The notes: a model not told the origin generated them from the sequence alone. A stretch of DNA of 64,000 nt from Sodalis glossinidius str. 'morsitans' (GCF_000010085.1 NC_007712.1:248001-312000), one strand, 5' to 3'. Shown: positions 10,994 to 19,381, numbered from the stretch's first letter. Numbers and translations: made by a program.

Positions 10994-12246
10994 GAGTTAT
11001 GCTCATTTCTGGTGTATGAGGTTTCGGAGAGGGTGGCGTATGCTGCTGATTGATTTCGTGGATGATTTCAACAACAGAGAGATGATACGCCATGAAAAAG
11101 TCTACCCTACAGGTCTCCGCAGAACCAGATATTACCAGTGATCCCTTGCATGAACTCATCCGTCATGGTGCCAGACAACTGATGGCCGCCGTCTTGACGA
11201 TGGGCGTCATGCCGTCGTCCGTAACGGTTATTTGCCACAGCGTTCAACAGCGCGTTGCTGCCGCCTTATCTGAAGCGAGCAAAAAGCGTCGAAGCGTTGC
11301 TGCCATGGCTGTATCTGCGAGGCATATCCACCGGTGATTTTCATGAAGCCCTGGGGGCGCTACTCGGTGAAAAAGCCCATGGCCTCTCCGCGAGTACCAT
11401 CAGCAGACTGAAACAGCAATGGCTTGAAGTGCACAGGCAATGGTGCCTGCGTGATTTAAGCGATACGCGCTACGTTTATTTCTGGGCTGATGGCATATAC
11501 AGCCATGTCAGGCAAGATGATCGCCTTTGCCTACTGGTCATTATCAGGCGTCACTGAGCATGGACGTCAGGAGCTGGTTGCGGTCGAAGAGGGTTATCGA
11601 GAATCAGAAGCAAACTGGGCCGAACTTCTCAATGGCCTGCAAGCAGGTGGCCTAACCGTATCTCCCAAGCTGGCTACGGGAGACGGTGCCCTTGGTTTTT
11701 GGAATGCAATGCAAATATATTCCCGGACACGCAGCACCAACGCTGTTGGGTGCACAAAACGTCTAATGTGCTAGCTTCACTCCCCAAAACCATGCAACCG
11801 AAAGTTAAGGCTGAGCTTCGGGAGATCTGGCTAGCAGAAAGCCGCGATGCTGCTAATGACGCTTTTGATGTTTTGTTGGCAAGGTTTTCAGCGAAGTATC
11901 CTGCAGCGATGAAGAAGCTGGAGAAAGATCGAGAAGAACTGCTGGCATTCTACGACTTCCCGTCAGAGCTCTGGGCATCAATAAGAACGACAAAGCCGAT
12001 TGAATCGGCTTTTGCGACTGTGAGGCTACGAAGCAGACGCGCAAAGAAGTGTGGTTCGAGAGAAACCACCCTGTCAATGGTATTTAAGCTGCTCCAGTCT
12101 GCTCAGAAAAGCTGGAACCGGCTAAGAGGATTTGACCTGCTGACCCTGGTGGTAAACAACGTCCAATTTCAGGATGGAGAACAGATTCACGAAACATCAG
12201 AGCAGAGCGTAGCCTGATCGCCATACACCAGATTTGATAATAACTC
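10994..12246 (+). mobile_element. IS256-family element with a 9-bp target duplication (AACAGCATG)
   Basis: Imperfect terminal repeats begin GAGTTAT at each end (GAGTTATGCTC at 10994; the right end is the reverse of GAGTTATTATC). The 9-base AACAGCATG occurs at 10985-10993 and again at 12247-12255, the target duplication typical of this family. The insertion lies in the chaperone signal-peptide codons. Compared with the copy at 52938 it lacks 36 bp and about 70 bp near the transposase 5' end. The other copy lacks a larger block that this one retains. Confidence 0.92.
11092..12217 (+). pseudogene. IS256-family transposase (mutator type), disrupted
   Basis: The ATG at 11092 starts MKKSTLQVSAEPDIT. 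An in-frame 36-bp deletion at a 7-bp direct repeat (CGCCGTC) and a further deletion near 11235 remove part of the N-terminal domain. The central block is well kept: LPWLYLRGISTGDF, YFWADGIYSHVRQ (a catalytic Asp), and ELVAVEEGYRESEANW. Frameshifts lie near 11545 and 11715. The C-terminal part from HQRCWVHKTSNV through SIRTTKPIESAFATVR is normal; its Glu would be the last DDE residue. Ends SEQSVA at 12217. Confidence 0.9.
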
Positions 12247-12299
12247 AACAGCATGACAGGCAGGATAACGCCGCCAAGTCGACGAAAAAGGATAGACAT

Positions 12300-12640
12300 A
12301 ATACCTCACCGTTTTAGATGGAGTGACTGCATTAAGAGGTAAGCCGGAGGGTAAGAGTAAAGTCACAGGTCATCATACTATTCCGGGATTACTGCTCTGT
12401 ACGTCTCGGAAAATGCATTTTCCTGTGCATCTATTTATGGTTGGTATTATTAAACTTTCTTTCTAAACCAATATTAAATGAAAAAGATTAGCATGGGCTT
12501 CTTTTGTTAAAAATGCAACACGAATGTTACTTGTCAATCAGGGAAAAAGGAGTTGATGCCATAAGTTTATTTTGGTTGTTAAACTATTGATCGATTGTTG
12601 CGTTTATAAAGTGATCTGTTAATATACCTTAATAAGATAG
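12300..12640. other. AT-rich region upstream of the fimbrial operon
   Basis: No coding sequence is seen. Base composition drops clearly compared with flanks. A perfect 16-base palindrome (GGAAAATGCATTTTCC, 12408-12423) lies about 110 bases upstream of the chaperone ATG and could be a regulator-binding site. The fimbrial promoter should lie here, but no convincing -35/-10 pair stood out. Confidence 0.4.
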
Positions 12641-12790
12641 ATGATTCTCTTAACCATTGCCCAGGTCTGGTTCACCGCTGAACAGATTTACCAGTTAAAA
12701 ACGCGTTATAAACGCACAGCAACCCGCTGCGCCGAAACCGGCGTGGGTCATTGAGTCGAGTCGTTGTGGCAGTTTTTTCACCCTCTGACG

Positions 12791-13598
12791 GGCTTTGTTG
12801 AATAAATCAGAACTTGTGACTATGCCCCCCCTAGCAGATCGATTGTTATGCGATCCGGATGCTGTTCGGCATTCCTAACAGCGTCATTTTGTTAAGCGCT
12901 TTGACCATCGCTATTGCCTCACCTACCTGCGCATCATAGTCACGCAGACTTAGATGATCGCCCATAAGCGTTTTGAACCGGAATATCGCTGTTTCAGCCA
13001 CTGAGCGTCGATGATAGCCCACTTGCTTTTTCCATACATCGTTACTGCCGCTTAGACGCTGATTCGCAACGGCGTAGTTACGCTCATGGTATCGGTCTGG
13101 CCAATATTGCGCCTCACCTCGTGGAGGAATAAGAGGCCTTATTTTCTTCCTCAGCAGAGCATCATGACAGTAGCGGGTATCGTAAGCGCCATCAGCCGAC
13201 GCTTCCCTGATTTTCCGCAGGGTCTGGTTTATCAGAGCGGGTAGGGCCTGAGTATCCGTCGTACCGCCGAGCGATAAGTCAGCACAGATAATCTCATGCG
13301 TTACACTGTCTGCGGCCATATGCAGCTTACGCCACACCCTCCGTCTGTCGGCACCATGCTGTCGGACTTTCCATTCGCCTTCGCCAAAGACCTTCAGGCC
13401 GGTTCCGTCAATGACTAGAGGTGAGATTTCACCACGGGTCGGCGTTTTTATGCTGATCTTAACTGTCTTTGTTCGCTTGCTGATCAGCGACTAGTTGGTT
13501 ATTTTAAACTTTTGCTTTGCCATGGAGTGCAGATGTTGAAATGACGGTAGTGATCTGAGCAGACGATCACCTAAAAGTTATATTTATTCAACAAAGCC
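12791..13598 (-). mobile_element. IS903-type (IS5 family) element, internally deleted, with 9-bp target duplication CCTCTGACG
   Basis: Both outer inverted repeats are complete (GGCTTTGTTGAATAAAT at 12791, its reverse ending at 13598). CCTCTGACG flanks it at 12782-12790 and 13599-13607. The length is 808 bp, against 1027 bp for the copy at 16365 and about 1.05 kb for IS903. The missing block is in the transposase N-terminal half. Confidence 0.95.
12846..13523 (-). pseudogene. IS903-type transposase with internal deletion
   Basis: The frame begins MAKQKFKITN at 13523 and then jumps, through a deletion of about 250 bp, to the block around SKRTKTVKISIKTPTRGE. From there it is open to NSIRIA at 12846. 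The retained C-terminal part holds GTGLKVFGEGEWKVRQ, the ADGAYDTRYC strand and the HRRSVAETAIFRFK helix with the final catalytic Glu. The first catalytic Asp region (WLDES) is gone, so this copy cannot encode an active enzyme. Confidence 0.9.
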
Positions 13599-13665
13599 CC
13601 TCTGACGGGTAATTTTTGGCACGCATCAGCAACCGCAAACGCAGTAATGAGATAAAAACGCCACG

Positions 13666-14210
13666 GTGCGACAGCGACAGTGGGAAATGCCACTTAAGCA
13701 TCGCTGACCTAATGCCCTGTAGGGGACTGCAAGGCAGTAAGGTTACACGGGATATATCTCATTGAACGACTGTCCCTGCTGCTCAGTTGCAAGACCGGCG
13801 GAACGGCTGTGACTAGATGAAAAAGCAAACGCCTTTAGCCGCTGGCTGTGTGTTCTAACTGTGCAAGCAGGCTTTGAAATTCTGCCGCGTTCGACGATAG
13901 GAAGTTAGTACCGATCTTGAAGATTTAACTATCCTGGAGGTAGGCAAGAAGCAGGCCAAAAAAGACAGGGTTTAACGATAAAAAGGCGGATGATTTATGG
14001 GCTGCTATGACCGCTGGCGGTTCCTTCATGCCCTATTATACAAACCTGCTTAGCGTTGTGATGGTGTTCTTCTGCCGCATACAACCGGCAGGACTATCCT
14101 CTTAAAAGAGTGGGATAGGAAGACTGGGATCTAACAGTCCCGAAGGAACACAGTAAAGGCGGTGAAAAGAGTGTCTGGAGAAACCCTAAAGGTATGTGCC
14201 GATTGGTAGA
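13666..14210 (+). ncRNA. Candidate group II intron ribozyme fragment (5' domains only)
   Basis: A coding-free stretch of about 540 bases begins GTGCGAC, which fits the group II 5' consensus (GTGYG), and contains many short complementary segments. Near 14150 the segment GAAAAGAGTGTCTGGAGAAACCCT resembles the domain III region of bacterial group II introns (for example GAGGAAAGTGTCTGAAACCTC in Ll.LtrB). I found no reverse-transcriptase frame and no domain V hairpin, so at best it is a 5' fragment. It runs straight into an integrase tail. A covariance-model search would decide; this is a weak call. Confidence 0.35.
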
Positions 14211-14328
14211 AGATAAGACGATAAAAAACTATTTTGCCTATCTGCTCGGGGCTATCAAGAAGAGTGAGGCCGCGAACCAATGAGGGCGCAGTAACGATAA
14301 ATAACTGTGTCATGCAGGATCGTGGACA

Positions 14329-14514
14329 TTGCACGATTTAAGGCGCGCGCTTGCAACGCATAGGAATAATATGGGCATCGCACCGCATGCGGTTGAGCCA
14401 TTGCTGGAGCAGTCAACGCCGGGCATCAGGGCGATTTCTAATCGTAGTCTGTACTTGCCTGCAAAGCTGGACACTCAATACAGGGGGCGCGTGTTGATTT
14501 CTGACGGCCAATAG
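14329..14514 (+). pseudogene. C-terminal fragment of a P4-type tyrosine integrase
   Basis: The frame reads HDLRRALATHRNNMGIAPHAVEPLLEQ and then IRAISNRSLYLPAK. It matches the C-terminus of P4-family integrases (typically HDLRRTLAT-MGIAPHVVE-LLNH-YNRAEYLPER), including the conserved HxLRR of box II. The second His of box II and the catalytic Tyr are altered (EQS for NHS; SNRSLY for VYNRAEY). About 60 of about 400 residues survive. It marks a lost genomic island, consistent with the T6SS cargo and IS elements beside it. No nearby tRNA attachment site was seen. Confidence 0.75.
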
Positions 14515-14650
14515 TGAAAATATTATCTTTTTAAGCTTGGTGATAGACTATATTGTATAATAAAAATCTCCCAACTATATCACTTATGCCAGATTTACAG
14601 GGAGAAAAAAGCGGACGTATTTTCAGATAATAAGAATTATTGAATGGATA

Positions 14651-15158
14651 TTAACTCTCATCCGAATGGGAAGTCTCAATGTCGTGCATGGTTTTATCCA
14701 GTACGGATAAACACTTCGCCCCCCACAGGCTCTCTGAACCATGTGCCATTAGAACGGCGCAAGTTTTTGTATAATAGGCGTAAATTTCGTCATGTGTTGG
14801 TTCAATAAACGGAATGCCACATATTTCATCAACATTGTGTTTGTCTACAAATTTTAACGTTTACACCGGATTTTTAGATAGAGCATCAGCCATTAAGATG
14901 TTTAAACCATTCCTGGAATGACGTCATGCCAAAGAATGGTTTGTTTTTGAAAACAGGATAGAGTGCTATTCAGTGAACTTTGCCTTCTGAGATATAAGTG
15001 GCGATTTTTTCATACTCTAACTCCGATAATTTATTCATGTCTTGAGTGAGAATGGCGGACTGTACTTTGTCAAACAGCTTCTGCTCAGATGTGCTCATCT
15101 GATGGAAAGAACAGGAGCTAATAAGCAGGATGATGGGTATTAAATGTTTTCCTTTCAT
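14651..15158 (-). pseudogene. Putative T6SS immunity lipoprotein (Tldi-like), interrupted
   Basis: The ATG at 15158 opens MKGKHLIPIILLISSC, a lipoprotein signal with the lipobox Cys at residue 16, then a soluble domain ending at a TGA at 14970 (62 residues). The same frame carries on as YPVFKNKPFFGMTSFQEWFKHLNG; a shifted frame then continues to HDIETSHSDES and a TAA at 14651 with one further stop. I read these as one gene cut by nonsense and frameshift. The start overlaps the effector stop as ATGA. A periplasm-facing lipoprotein fits immunity to a peptidoglycan-targeting effector; the assignment rests on position and topology, not on a recognised family. Confidence 0.55.
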
Positions 15159-15516
15159 TTTACGATTAACTCCTTGTCGTCGCTATCTGCGATTTCTTTT
15201 CTGACGTTGAAAGATGCAACGATACAACCATTCGAAGCCGTGCCATGACCGTTGTCATCATGAATAAGAAAGCCATCATGGTTGAACATCAATTGCCAGG
15301 GTATGCTGTAAAACGAAGAACAAAACGCCCGGCAGTAGGATGGTTAGCCATAGGGTGACCAATCCGATATTTCCCCCTGGGTAAGGAGCCCTTTTTGATA
15401 TAACTCTCGAAGTCTGGATTATCCTTATACCCTTCAGCACCCGAATACATTGCATTGAATTTATATTCTCCATTACGCGCAAAGGATTTTTTTCTTACAT
15501 CATACGTCTATGTTAC
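15155..15516 (-). pseudogene. Tlde1-like T6SS effector (DUF2778, L,D-transpeptidase fold), frameshifted
   Basis: The order of motifs fits the DUF2778/Tlde1 family: an early SGAEGYKDNPDFE, the PRGKYRIG turn, then DGFLIHDDN and TASNGCIV with the catalytic His and Cys. The expected opening MTWTY is damaged: the start codon reads GTA and the Trp codon is TAG. A one-base loss near 15291 separates the two halves (PGN then MFNHDGF). Tlde1 enzymes cut or exchange D-amino acids in target-cell peptidoglycan. Directly downstream of hcp and coupled to the lipoprotein gene by ATGA, it forms a cargo-effector-immunity cassette. Dead as it stands. Confidence 0.72.
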
Positions 15517-15568
15517 TATGTTATCCTTGTTTAAAATGGCGCGTTGTAACGCCATGTTTATTTATGTA

Positions 15569-16048
15569 TCAGGCGCGTTCTTTCCATGAGTCTGAATGCT
15601 GGATATTTCCGTCACAGTATTTCCATGTGATTATTGCATAACGCAAAGTGATTGATTCCAAATGATTCATATTCTCTATGCTTTTAATGTTGTGCATCAG
15701 GGGGTTAACAGAAACAACTATGACACCTTCGAGAAGAATATTAAAATATTCCTCTTCCTGTCCAGCATGGTTAATGCGATACCATTTAATTTCAGCACTT
15801 TTGAGTGTCTGCCCTGAAGATACTGCTTTGTATAGGTAGGGGCTTGATGAGTCGAACTCTTTTTCAAATTCCATCTCACTGTGAATGCGTGTTCCAGTCA
15901 GTTTTCCTGTGTGGCTGTCGGTAGGTATGCTCAGGCCATGCATAAAGCTGAGAATTTCAATACTCCCCTCTCGATCCCGCACGTCAACTAACCCTTTAAT
16001 ATCTGCGCCGCCGTCATCTTTCAGCCACAGGTAAGCAGGAATAGCCAT
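15569..16048 (-). CDS. hcp: Hcp, type VI secretion tube protein / secreted effector carrier
   Basis: A 159-residue Hcp1-family protein starting MAIPAYLWLKDDGG at 16048, behind AAGGAGTTACC. Family landmarks in order are GSIEI-like strand (residues 24-28), HTGKLTGTR, SSPYLYKAVSSGQTLKSAE, EEEYFNILLEGV, and the terminal ITWKYCDGNIQHSDSW. Length is normal and no break is visible. Hcp hexamers stack as the T6SS tube and carry small effectors in the lumen. There is no sheath, baseplate or ClpV gene in the window, so this is an orphan hcp. A longer in-frame start at 16093 is less likely because it lacks a ribosome site. Confidence 0.92.
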   Translation of the reverse strand: MAIPAYLWLKDDGGADIKGLVDVRDREGSIEILSFMHGLSIPTDSHTGKLTGTRIHSEMEFEKEFDSSSPYLYKAVSSGQTLKSAEIKWYRINHAGQEEEYFNILLEGVIVVSVNPLMHNIKSIENMNHLESITLRYAIITWKYCDGNIQHSDSWKERA

Positions 16049-16364
16049 AGGTAACTCCTTGTCATTATTTTCGTTGTAAAACACGATACACATTCTACAG
16101 GGAATTGTAGATTCAACTTAAATCAATGCATAATGGGGTTTATTTAATTTCCTGGCATAGAAATGGTAAATGATCTTTATCCATGCTTATTCGTGATAAT
16201 CTCTGACGAGGGTTTTCACTAGATTTCATGTATATCTCTAACAGTGGCACTCAGAGGTAAGCCGCCGCTGGCCGTTAAATTAAGCTGCAGAAAATAATGT
16301 CTGTGGAATGCAAAAAAAAAGATTTAACGGCCTCCCCAGGCAACGCGGGTTTCACGTTTCAACA

Positions 16365-17391
16365 GGCTTTGTTGAATAAATATAACTTTTAGGTGATCGT
16401 CTGCTCAGATCACTACCGTCATTTCAACATCTGCACTCCATGGCAAAGCAAAAGTTTAAAATAACCAACTGGTCCACTTACAACAAAGCTCTCAAGCAGC
16501 GCGGGGCTCTGACGATATGGCTGGATGAGTCGGCAATTGTTGATGGACGGAAAGAACAACGCCTGAACGGCGTGGCCGGCCGCTTCACTACGCAGATATG
16601 GCTATCACCACTGTTCTGATGATGAAACGCGGTTTGGCCTTTCGTTAAGGGCTTTACAGGGCTTCGTTGACGCCATTTTTAAATTGATGGTACTGCCGCT
16701 AAGATACCCAGACTACTCGCTGATCAGCAAGCGAGCAAAGACAGTTAAGATCAGCATAAAAACGCCGACCCGTGGTGAAATCTCACCTCTAGTCATTGAC
16801 GGAACCGAATGGAAAGTCCGACAGCATGGTGCCGACAGACGGAGGGTGTGGCGTAAGCTGCATATGGCCGCAGACAGTGTAACGCATGAGATTATCTGTG
16901 CTGACTTATCGCTCGGCGGTACGACGGATACTCAGGCCCTACCCGCTCTGATAAACCAGACCCAGCGGAAAATCAGGGAAGCGTCGGCTGATGGCGCTTA
17001 CGATACCCGCTACTGTCATGATGCTCTGCTGAGGAAGAAAATAAGGCCTCTTATTTCTCCACGAGGTGGGGCGCAATATTGGCCAGACCGATACCATGAG
17101 CGTAACTACGCCGTTGCGAATCAGCGTCTAAGCAGCAGTAACGATGTATGGAAAAAGCAAGTGGGCTATCATCGACGCTCAGTGGCTGAAACAGCTATAT
17201 TCCGGTTCAAAACGCTTATGGGCGATCATCTAAGTCTGCGTGACTATGATGCGCAGGTAGGTGAGGCAATGGCGATGGTCAAAGCGCTTAACAAAATGAC
17301 GCTGTTAGGAATGCCGAACAGCATCCGGATCGCATAACAATCGATCTGCTAGGGGGGCGTAGTCACAAGTTCTGATTTATTCAACAAAGCC
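16365..17391 (+). mobile_element. IS903-type (IS5 family) element with 9-bp target duplication GTTTCAACA
   Basis: Complete outer repeats start GGCTTTGTTGAATAAAT at 16365 and end at 17391. GTTTCAACA is present at 16356-16364 and 17392-17400. The element is 1027 bp. The duplication shows it inserted here by transposition, within a small unrecognised frame. Confidence 0.95.
16440..17337 (+). pseudogene. IS903-type transposase, frameshifted
   Basis: Starts MAKQKFKITNWSTYNKALKQ at 16440. Small indels near 16540 and 16600-16640 break the frame in the N-terminal third. From 16684 it is open to NSIRIA. A 24-base in-frame loss removes eight residues (GLKVFGEG) that are present in the copies at 12791 and 53967. 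The rest of the catalytic core (ADGAYDTRYC; HRRSVAETAIF) is intact. Confidence 0.9.
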
Positions 17392-17404
17392 GTTTCAACA
17401 CTGA

Positions 17405-17715
17405 CTTTAACGAGAAACCACGACATCAAAAATGGCTTGAACTCTGCCTAGAAATAACCGCCCTCAACATCCAGATGCGCATCATCCTGGATAAAGCCAT
17501 TAAGGATAAACGCAACTTGACCGCCGACGAGGCCAAACAGTTCGACGAACTGTGCGCCAAAGTTAACTCGCTAAAAGCTACTCTCCCGTCTGGAAGCGCT
17601 GACCGATGAAAAGCGCAATCAGCCTGTTGAACCAATATACGGCAAGAAAGTCTCCAACAACAAGCTGCGTCACAACATCCTGACGGGTGAAACCCGTGCA
17701 TTTCCGACGGTTTGA
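17405..17715 (+). pseudogene. Unrecognised frame remnant with a charged helical segment
   Basis: Reads KPRHQKWLELCLEITALNIQ, then ILDKAIKDKRNLTADEAKQF, a highly charged helix-rich stretch. A one-base shift near 17577 leads on to LEALTDEKRNQPVEPIYGKK and NILTGETRAFPTV before a stop. The bases before the IS903 element at 16365 appear to continue the same frame (VSRFN), so the IS interrupts it. I cannot name the family. Confidence 0.35.
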
Positions 17716-17928
17716 GTTCCAATGGCGGGTCAATAACACTTCCACATTGCCTGTAATCTGCATCATATGGGGCTTTAAGTATGGGACAGGGCATTGACTC
17801 ACCTTTATCATAAGCGCAGCACAGAAGAATAAAAACACGTGACGTTAAAAAAGTGTTTGAACCATGATGATTTTTAGCTTCTGTTGAATCTGTATCTATC
17901 ATCATCATTCTGACCTTTAAAATGCCCC

Positions 17929-18480
17929 ATGGTGAAAAGCGTTCTGCTACCGTTGTTTTTAACCCTCATCGGCTCAGGTGTTGCTCATGCGGCATTAAAG
18001 GCTCCCTATACCGGGCCGGATTGCTCTGCTAAGAGAGATGGGAGGATTGTTGGCGGTATTACTGACAGCCTCCAGCTTGATCACCCGGTGAATGAGAAGC
18101 ACATGCAATACTTTGACAAGTTGATCGGTAGGGGGATTACAAAGAAAATCACCCGGTTTTCTTCTGAAAAAATCAGTAAGGCTGAAGCAAAACGCCTGAT
18201 GTTACGCCGTGCAAAAATGAATGGAATTAAGGAATCTGAAATTAAGGATACAGCCCTGGAAAATCAGTATCTTATTGATGTGGACTTTTACAGACAATAT
18301 TATCTGATAAAATCGAGTCAAGGATTTGAAGCGATAGCGGAGTATTACTCATTATTCTTGCACGGAAAATGGCCTGTCGGCTTAAAGGAAGGGGAATCCT
18401 GTGCTAATGATCTGGAGCACATTTATATCATTTCAGAAACAATAGATGGGCACACTATCGATTTTGGTTCTCCTTATTGA
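17929..18480 (+). CDS. Exported protein of unknown function, 183 aa
   Basis: The ATG at 17929 begins a classical signal peptide (MVKSVLLPLFLTLIGSG, cleavage after AHA). The mature part has two cysteines (DCSAK near residue 31 and ESCAND near 157), likely a periplasmic disulfide. A Lys-rich helix (KISKAEAKRLMLRRAKMNG) and a Tyr-rich strand (DVDFYRQYYL) lie between. The frame is open to a TGA at 18480, and its base composition is AT-richer than the core genes around it, suggesting acquisition. It lies between two T6SS cargo cassettes but on the opposite strand. No family recognised; a periplasmic immunity protein is possible but unproven. Confidence 0.7.
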   Translation: MVKSVLLPLFLTLIGSGVAHAALKAPYTGPDCSAKRDGRIVGGITDSLQLDHPVNEKHMQYFDKLIGRGITKKITRFSSEKISKAEAKRLMLRRAKMNGIKESEIKDTALENQYLIDVDFYRQYYLIKSSQGFEAIAEYYSLFLHGKWPVGLKEGESCANDLEHIYIISETIDGHTIDFGSPY

Positions 18481-18481
18481 A

Positions 18482-18700
18482 AGGGCTTTACATCGCTGCG
18501 TTTATCATCCCTAGTATTTTTTTGCGCGTCCCAGGGCCTTAAACCGGGTGTCTTTTCCATTTGCATTCCCACCGTTAATCTGGTGGGAAACTTAATTAAA
18601 ATTATTACATTCTGCATGGAGTTTAGTTTACGATTCTGCCAAAAGATACAGGATGTTCTCACCGCCAACGAAAGATTGGTTGCTACTGACTCTGAATGAT
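18482..18700. other. Non-coding stretch between the exported-protein gene and the GH19 remnant
   Basis: No supported frame. A CACCGTTAATCTGGTGG inverted repeat near 18571-18587 is followed by AAACTT and might be a weak terminator for the gene at 17929. Nothing else stands out. Confidence 0.3.
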
Positions 18701-18703
18701 TTA

Positions 18704-19086
18704 TCAAATCTTGATGAATTCTTTTCTGTGTTTATCGTAATTTTCGCGTCCTGTCAGGTGTAATATCCCCCTGCCAATGAACTTAGGACCATCGCCAGGA
18801 TATTTATTCCCGACATTATGACCGGCATTTGTGCCTGGCTCATATTCTTGGCCGCCGTGTTTTGGGATCTCCGTCAAGGAAAGAAAATAAGCCGTTTCAC
18901 AGCAGGATTGTGCCAGAAAGTGTGCGACCTGAGTTTTGTCGTGATTTCATAGACAGGAAACCAGATATTCATGTGCAAAGGGAGCGCGTGAAAATTTGGC
19001 CGCTGTCTGTTTTGCTTATTGACGACAATTTTATAAAGTCTGGGGCCTGCTGTCGCCATCGGCATATCCGGTGTAATCTCAATCAT
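18704..19086 (-). pseudogene. GH19-type muramidase/chitinase remnant, probable T6SS effector
   Basis: From the ATG at 19086: MIEITPDMPMATAGPR, then YEITTKLRSHTFWHN, which lines up with the N-terminal helix of GH19 lysozymes (ATAGPR; TxLRxAxFLAQ with the following HE lost). After a stop near 18890 and a frameshift, the most diagnostic block appears: YEPGTNAGHNVGN, then YPGDGPKFIGRGILHLTGRENY, ending in a TGA at 18704. The normal enzyme is about 190 residues; about half survives. The start overlaps the stop of an Hcp tail (ATGA), so it was the cargo gene of an Hcp cassette. Confidence 0.72.
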
Positions 19087-19165
19087 GCCGTTATCCGCTC
19101 GTTCCATGAGTCGGTAAATTGCACGTTGCCGTCACAGATTTTCCAGGTAATTTTTCCGTAACCTT
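19083..19165 (-). pseudogene. Hcp C-terminal fragment (second copy)
   Basis: Reads YGKITWKICDGNVQFTDSWNER followed by ITA and a TGA. This is the family-specific last strand of Hcp and close to, but not identical with, the intact hcp at 15569. Upstream sequence has been replaced by unrelated DNA. Its stop overlaps the GH19 effector start by ATGA. Confidence 0.8.
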
Positions 19166-19203
19166 TACAGAAATCGAAAAAAACCACCTGCTGACCTCCT
19201 CCG

Positions 19204-19381
19204 CGCCACGCCTACCGACCGTTTCGCAGCCTATGAGAAAGGGTTCAAGTCGGGTGTGATGTGCCCGTATGAAGCCCGTGAACGGGAAGAGATGCTGCCG
19301 CGTGAAGGGGGTGACGAATTCAGCCAGGGATGGAAACCAGAATTTCAAGTCAAGACCTCTGGCACGGCAGATGACGAATGA
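19204..19381 (+). pseudogene. RMF-like small prophage-type fragment
   Basis: Open frame without a clear start reading DRFAAYEKGFKSGVMCPYEA, then EFSQGWKPEF and a TGA at 19381. The YxxG-CPY-GW spacing resembles ribosome-modulation-factor-like proteins carried by phages. Upstream codons are lost at the junction with the Hcp fragment. Low confidence. Confidence 0.3.

Larger units (their letters stand above)
10422..12299 (-). pseudogene. Periplasmic fimbrial chaperone (PapD/FimC family), split by an IS256-family element
   Basis: The true start is the ATG at 12299: MSILFRRLGGVILPV, interrupted by the IS at 12246, resuming at 10993 with MLLAAPLFSARA, together forming one signal peptide. The mature domain follows: ALILDGTRLIFPASEQSASI, subunit-capping strand VENPTDNDFLMQSW, and EKLFWLNVKEIPKV. 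A frameshift near 10610 separates the C-terminal domain; the last piece ends in TLMDFGDNSDKISSAVR at 10422. As first gene of the minus-strand cluster it would have escorted pilin subunits to the usher. The insertion alone kills it. Confidence 0.87.
12641..13660 (+). pseudogene. Small unrecognised reading-frame remnant interrupted by an IS903-type element
   Basis: An ATG at 12641 gives MILLTIAQVWFTAEQIYQLKTR-like sequence to a stop near 12755. A 4- to 5-base shift (the GAGTCGAGTCG repeat) leads into VESLWQFFHPLTG, where the IS sits. After the second target duplication the same frame continues GNFWHASATANAVMR and stops. The duplicated CCTCTGACG codes PLTG on both sides, which supports a real interrupted frame. 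I do not recognise the family. Confidence 0.35.

Noticed and set aside
14329..14514. Group II intron domain V within the integrase tail (GCACCGCATGCGGTTGAG)
   Set aside because: The apparent hairpin is explained by codons for APHAVE of the integrase; it lacks the domain V catalytic triad context.
14651..19165. A functional T6SS gene cluster
   Set aside because: Only Hcp and cargo genes or remnants are present; no sheath, baseplate, membrane-complex or ClpV gene is visible.
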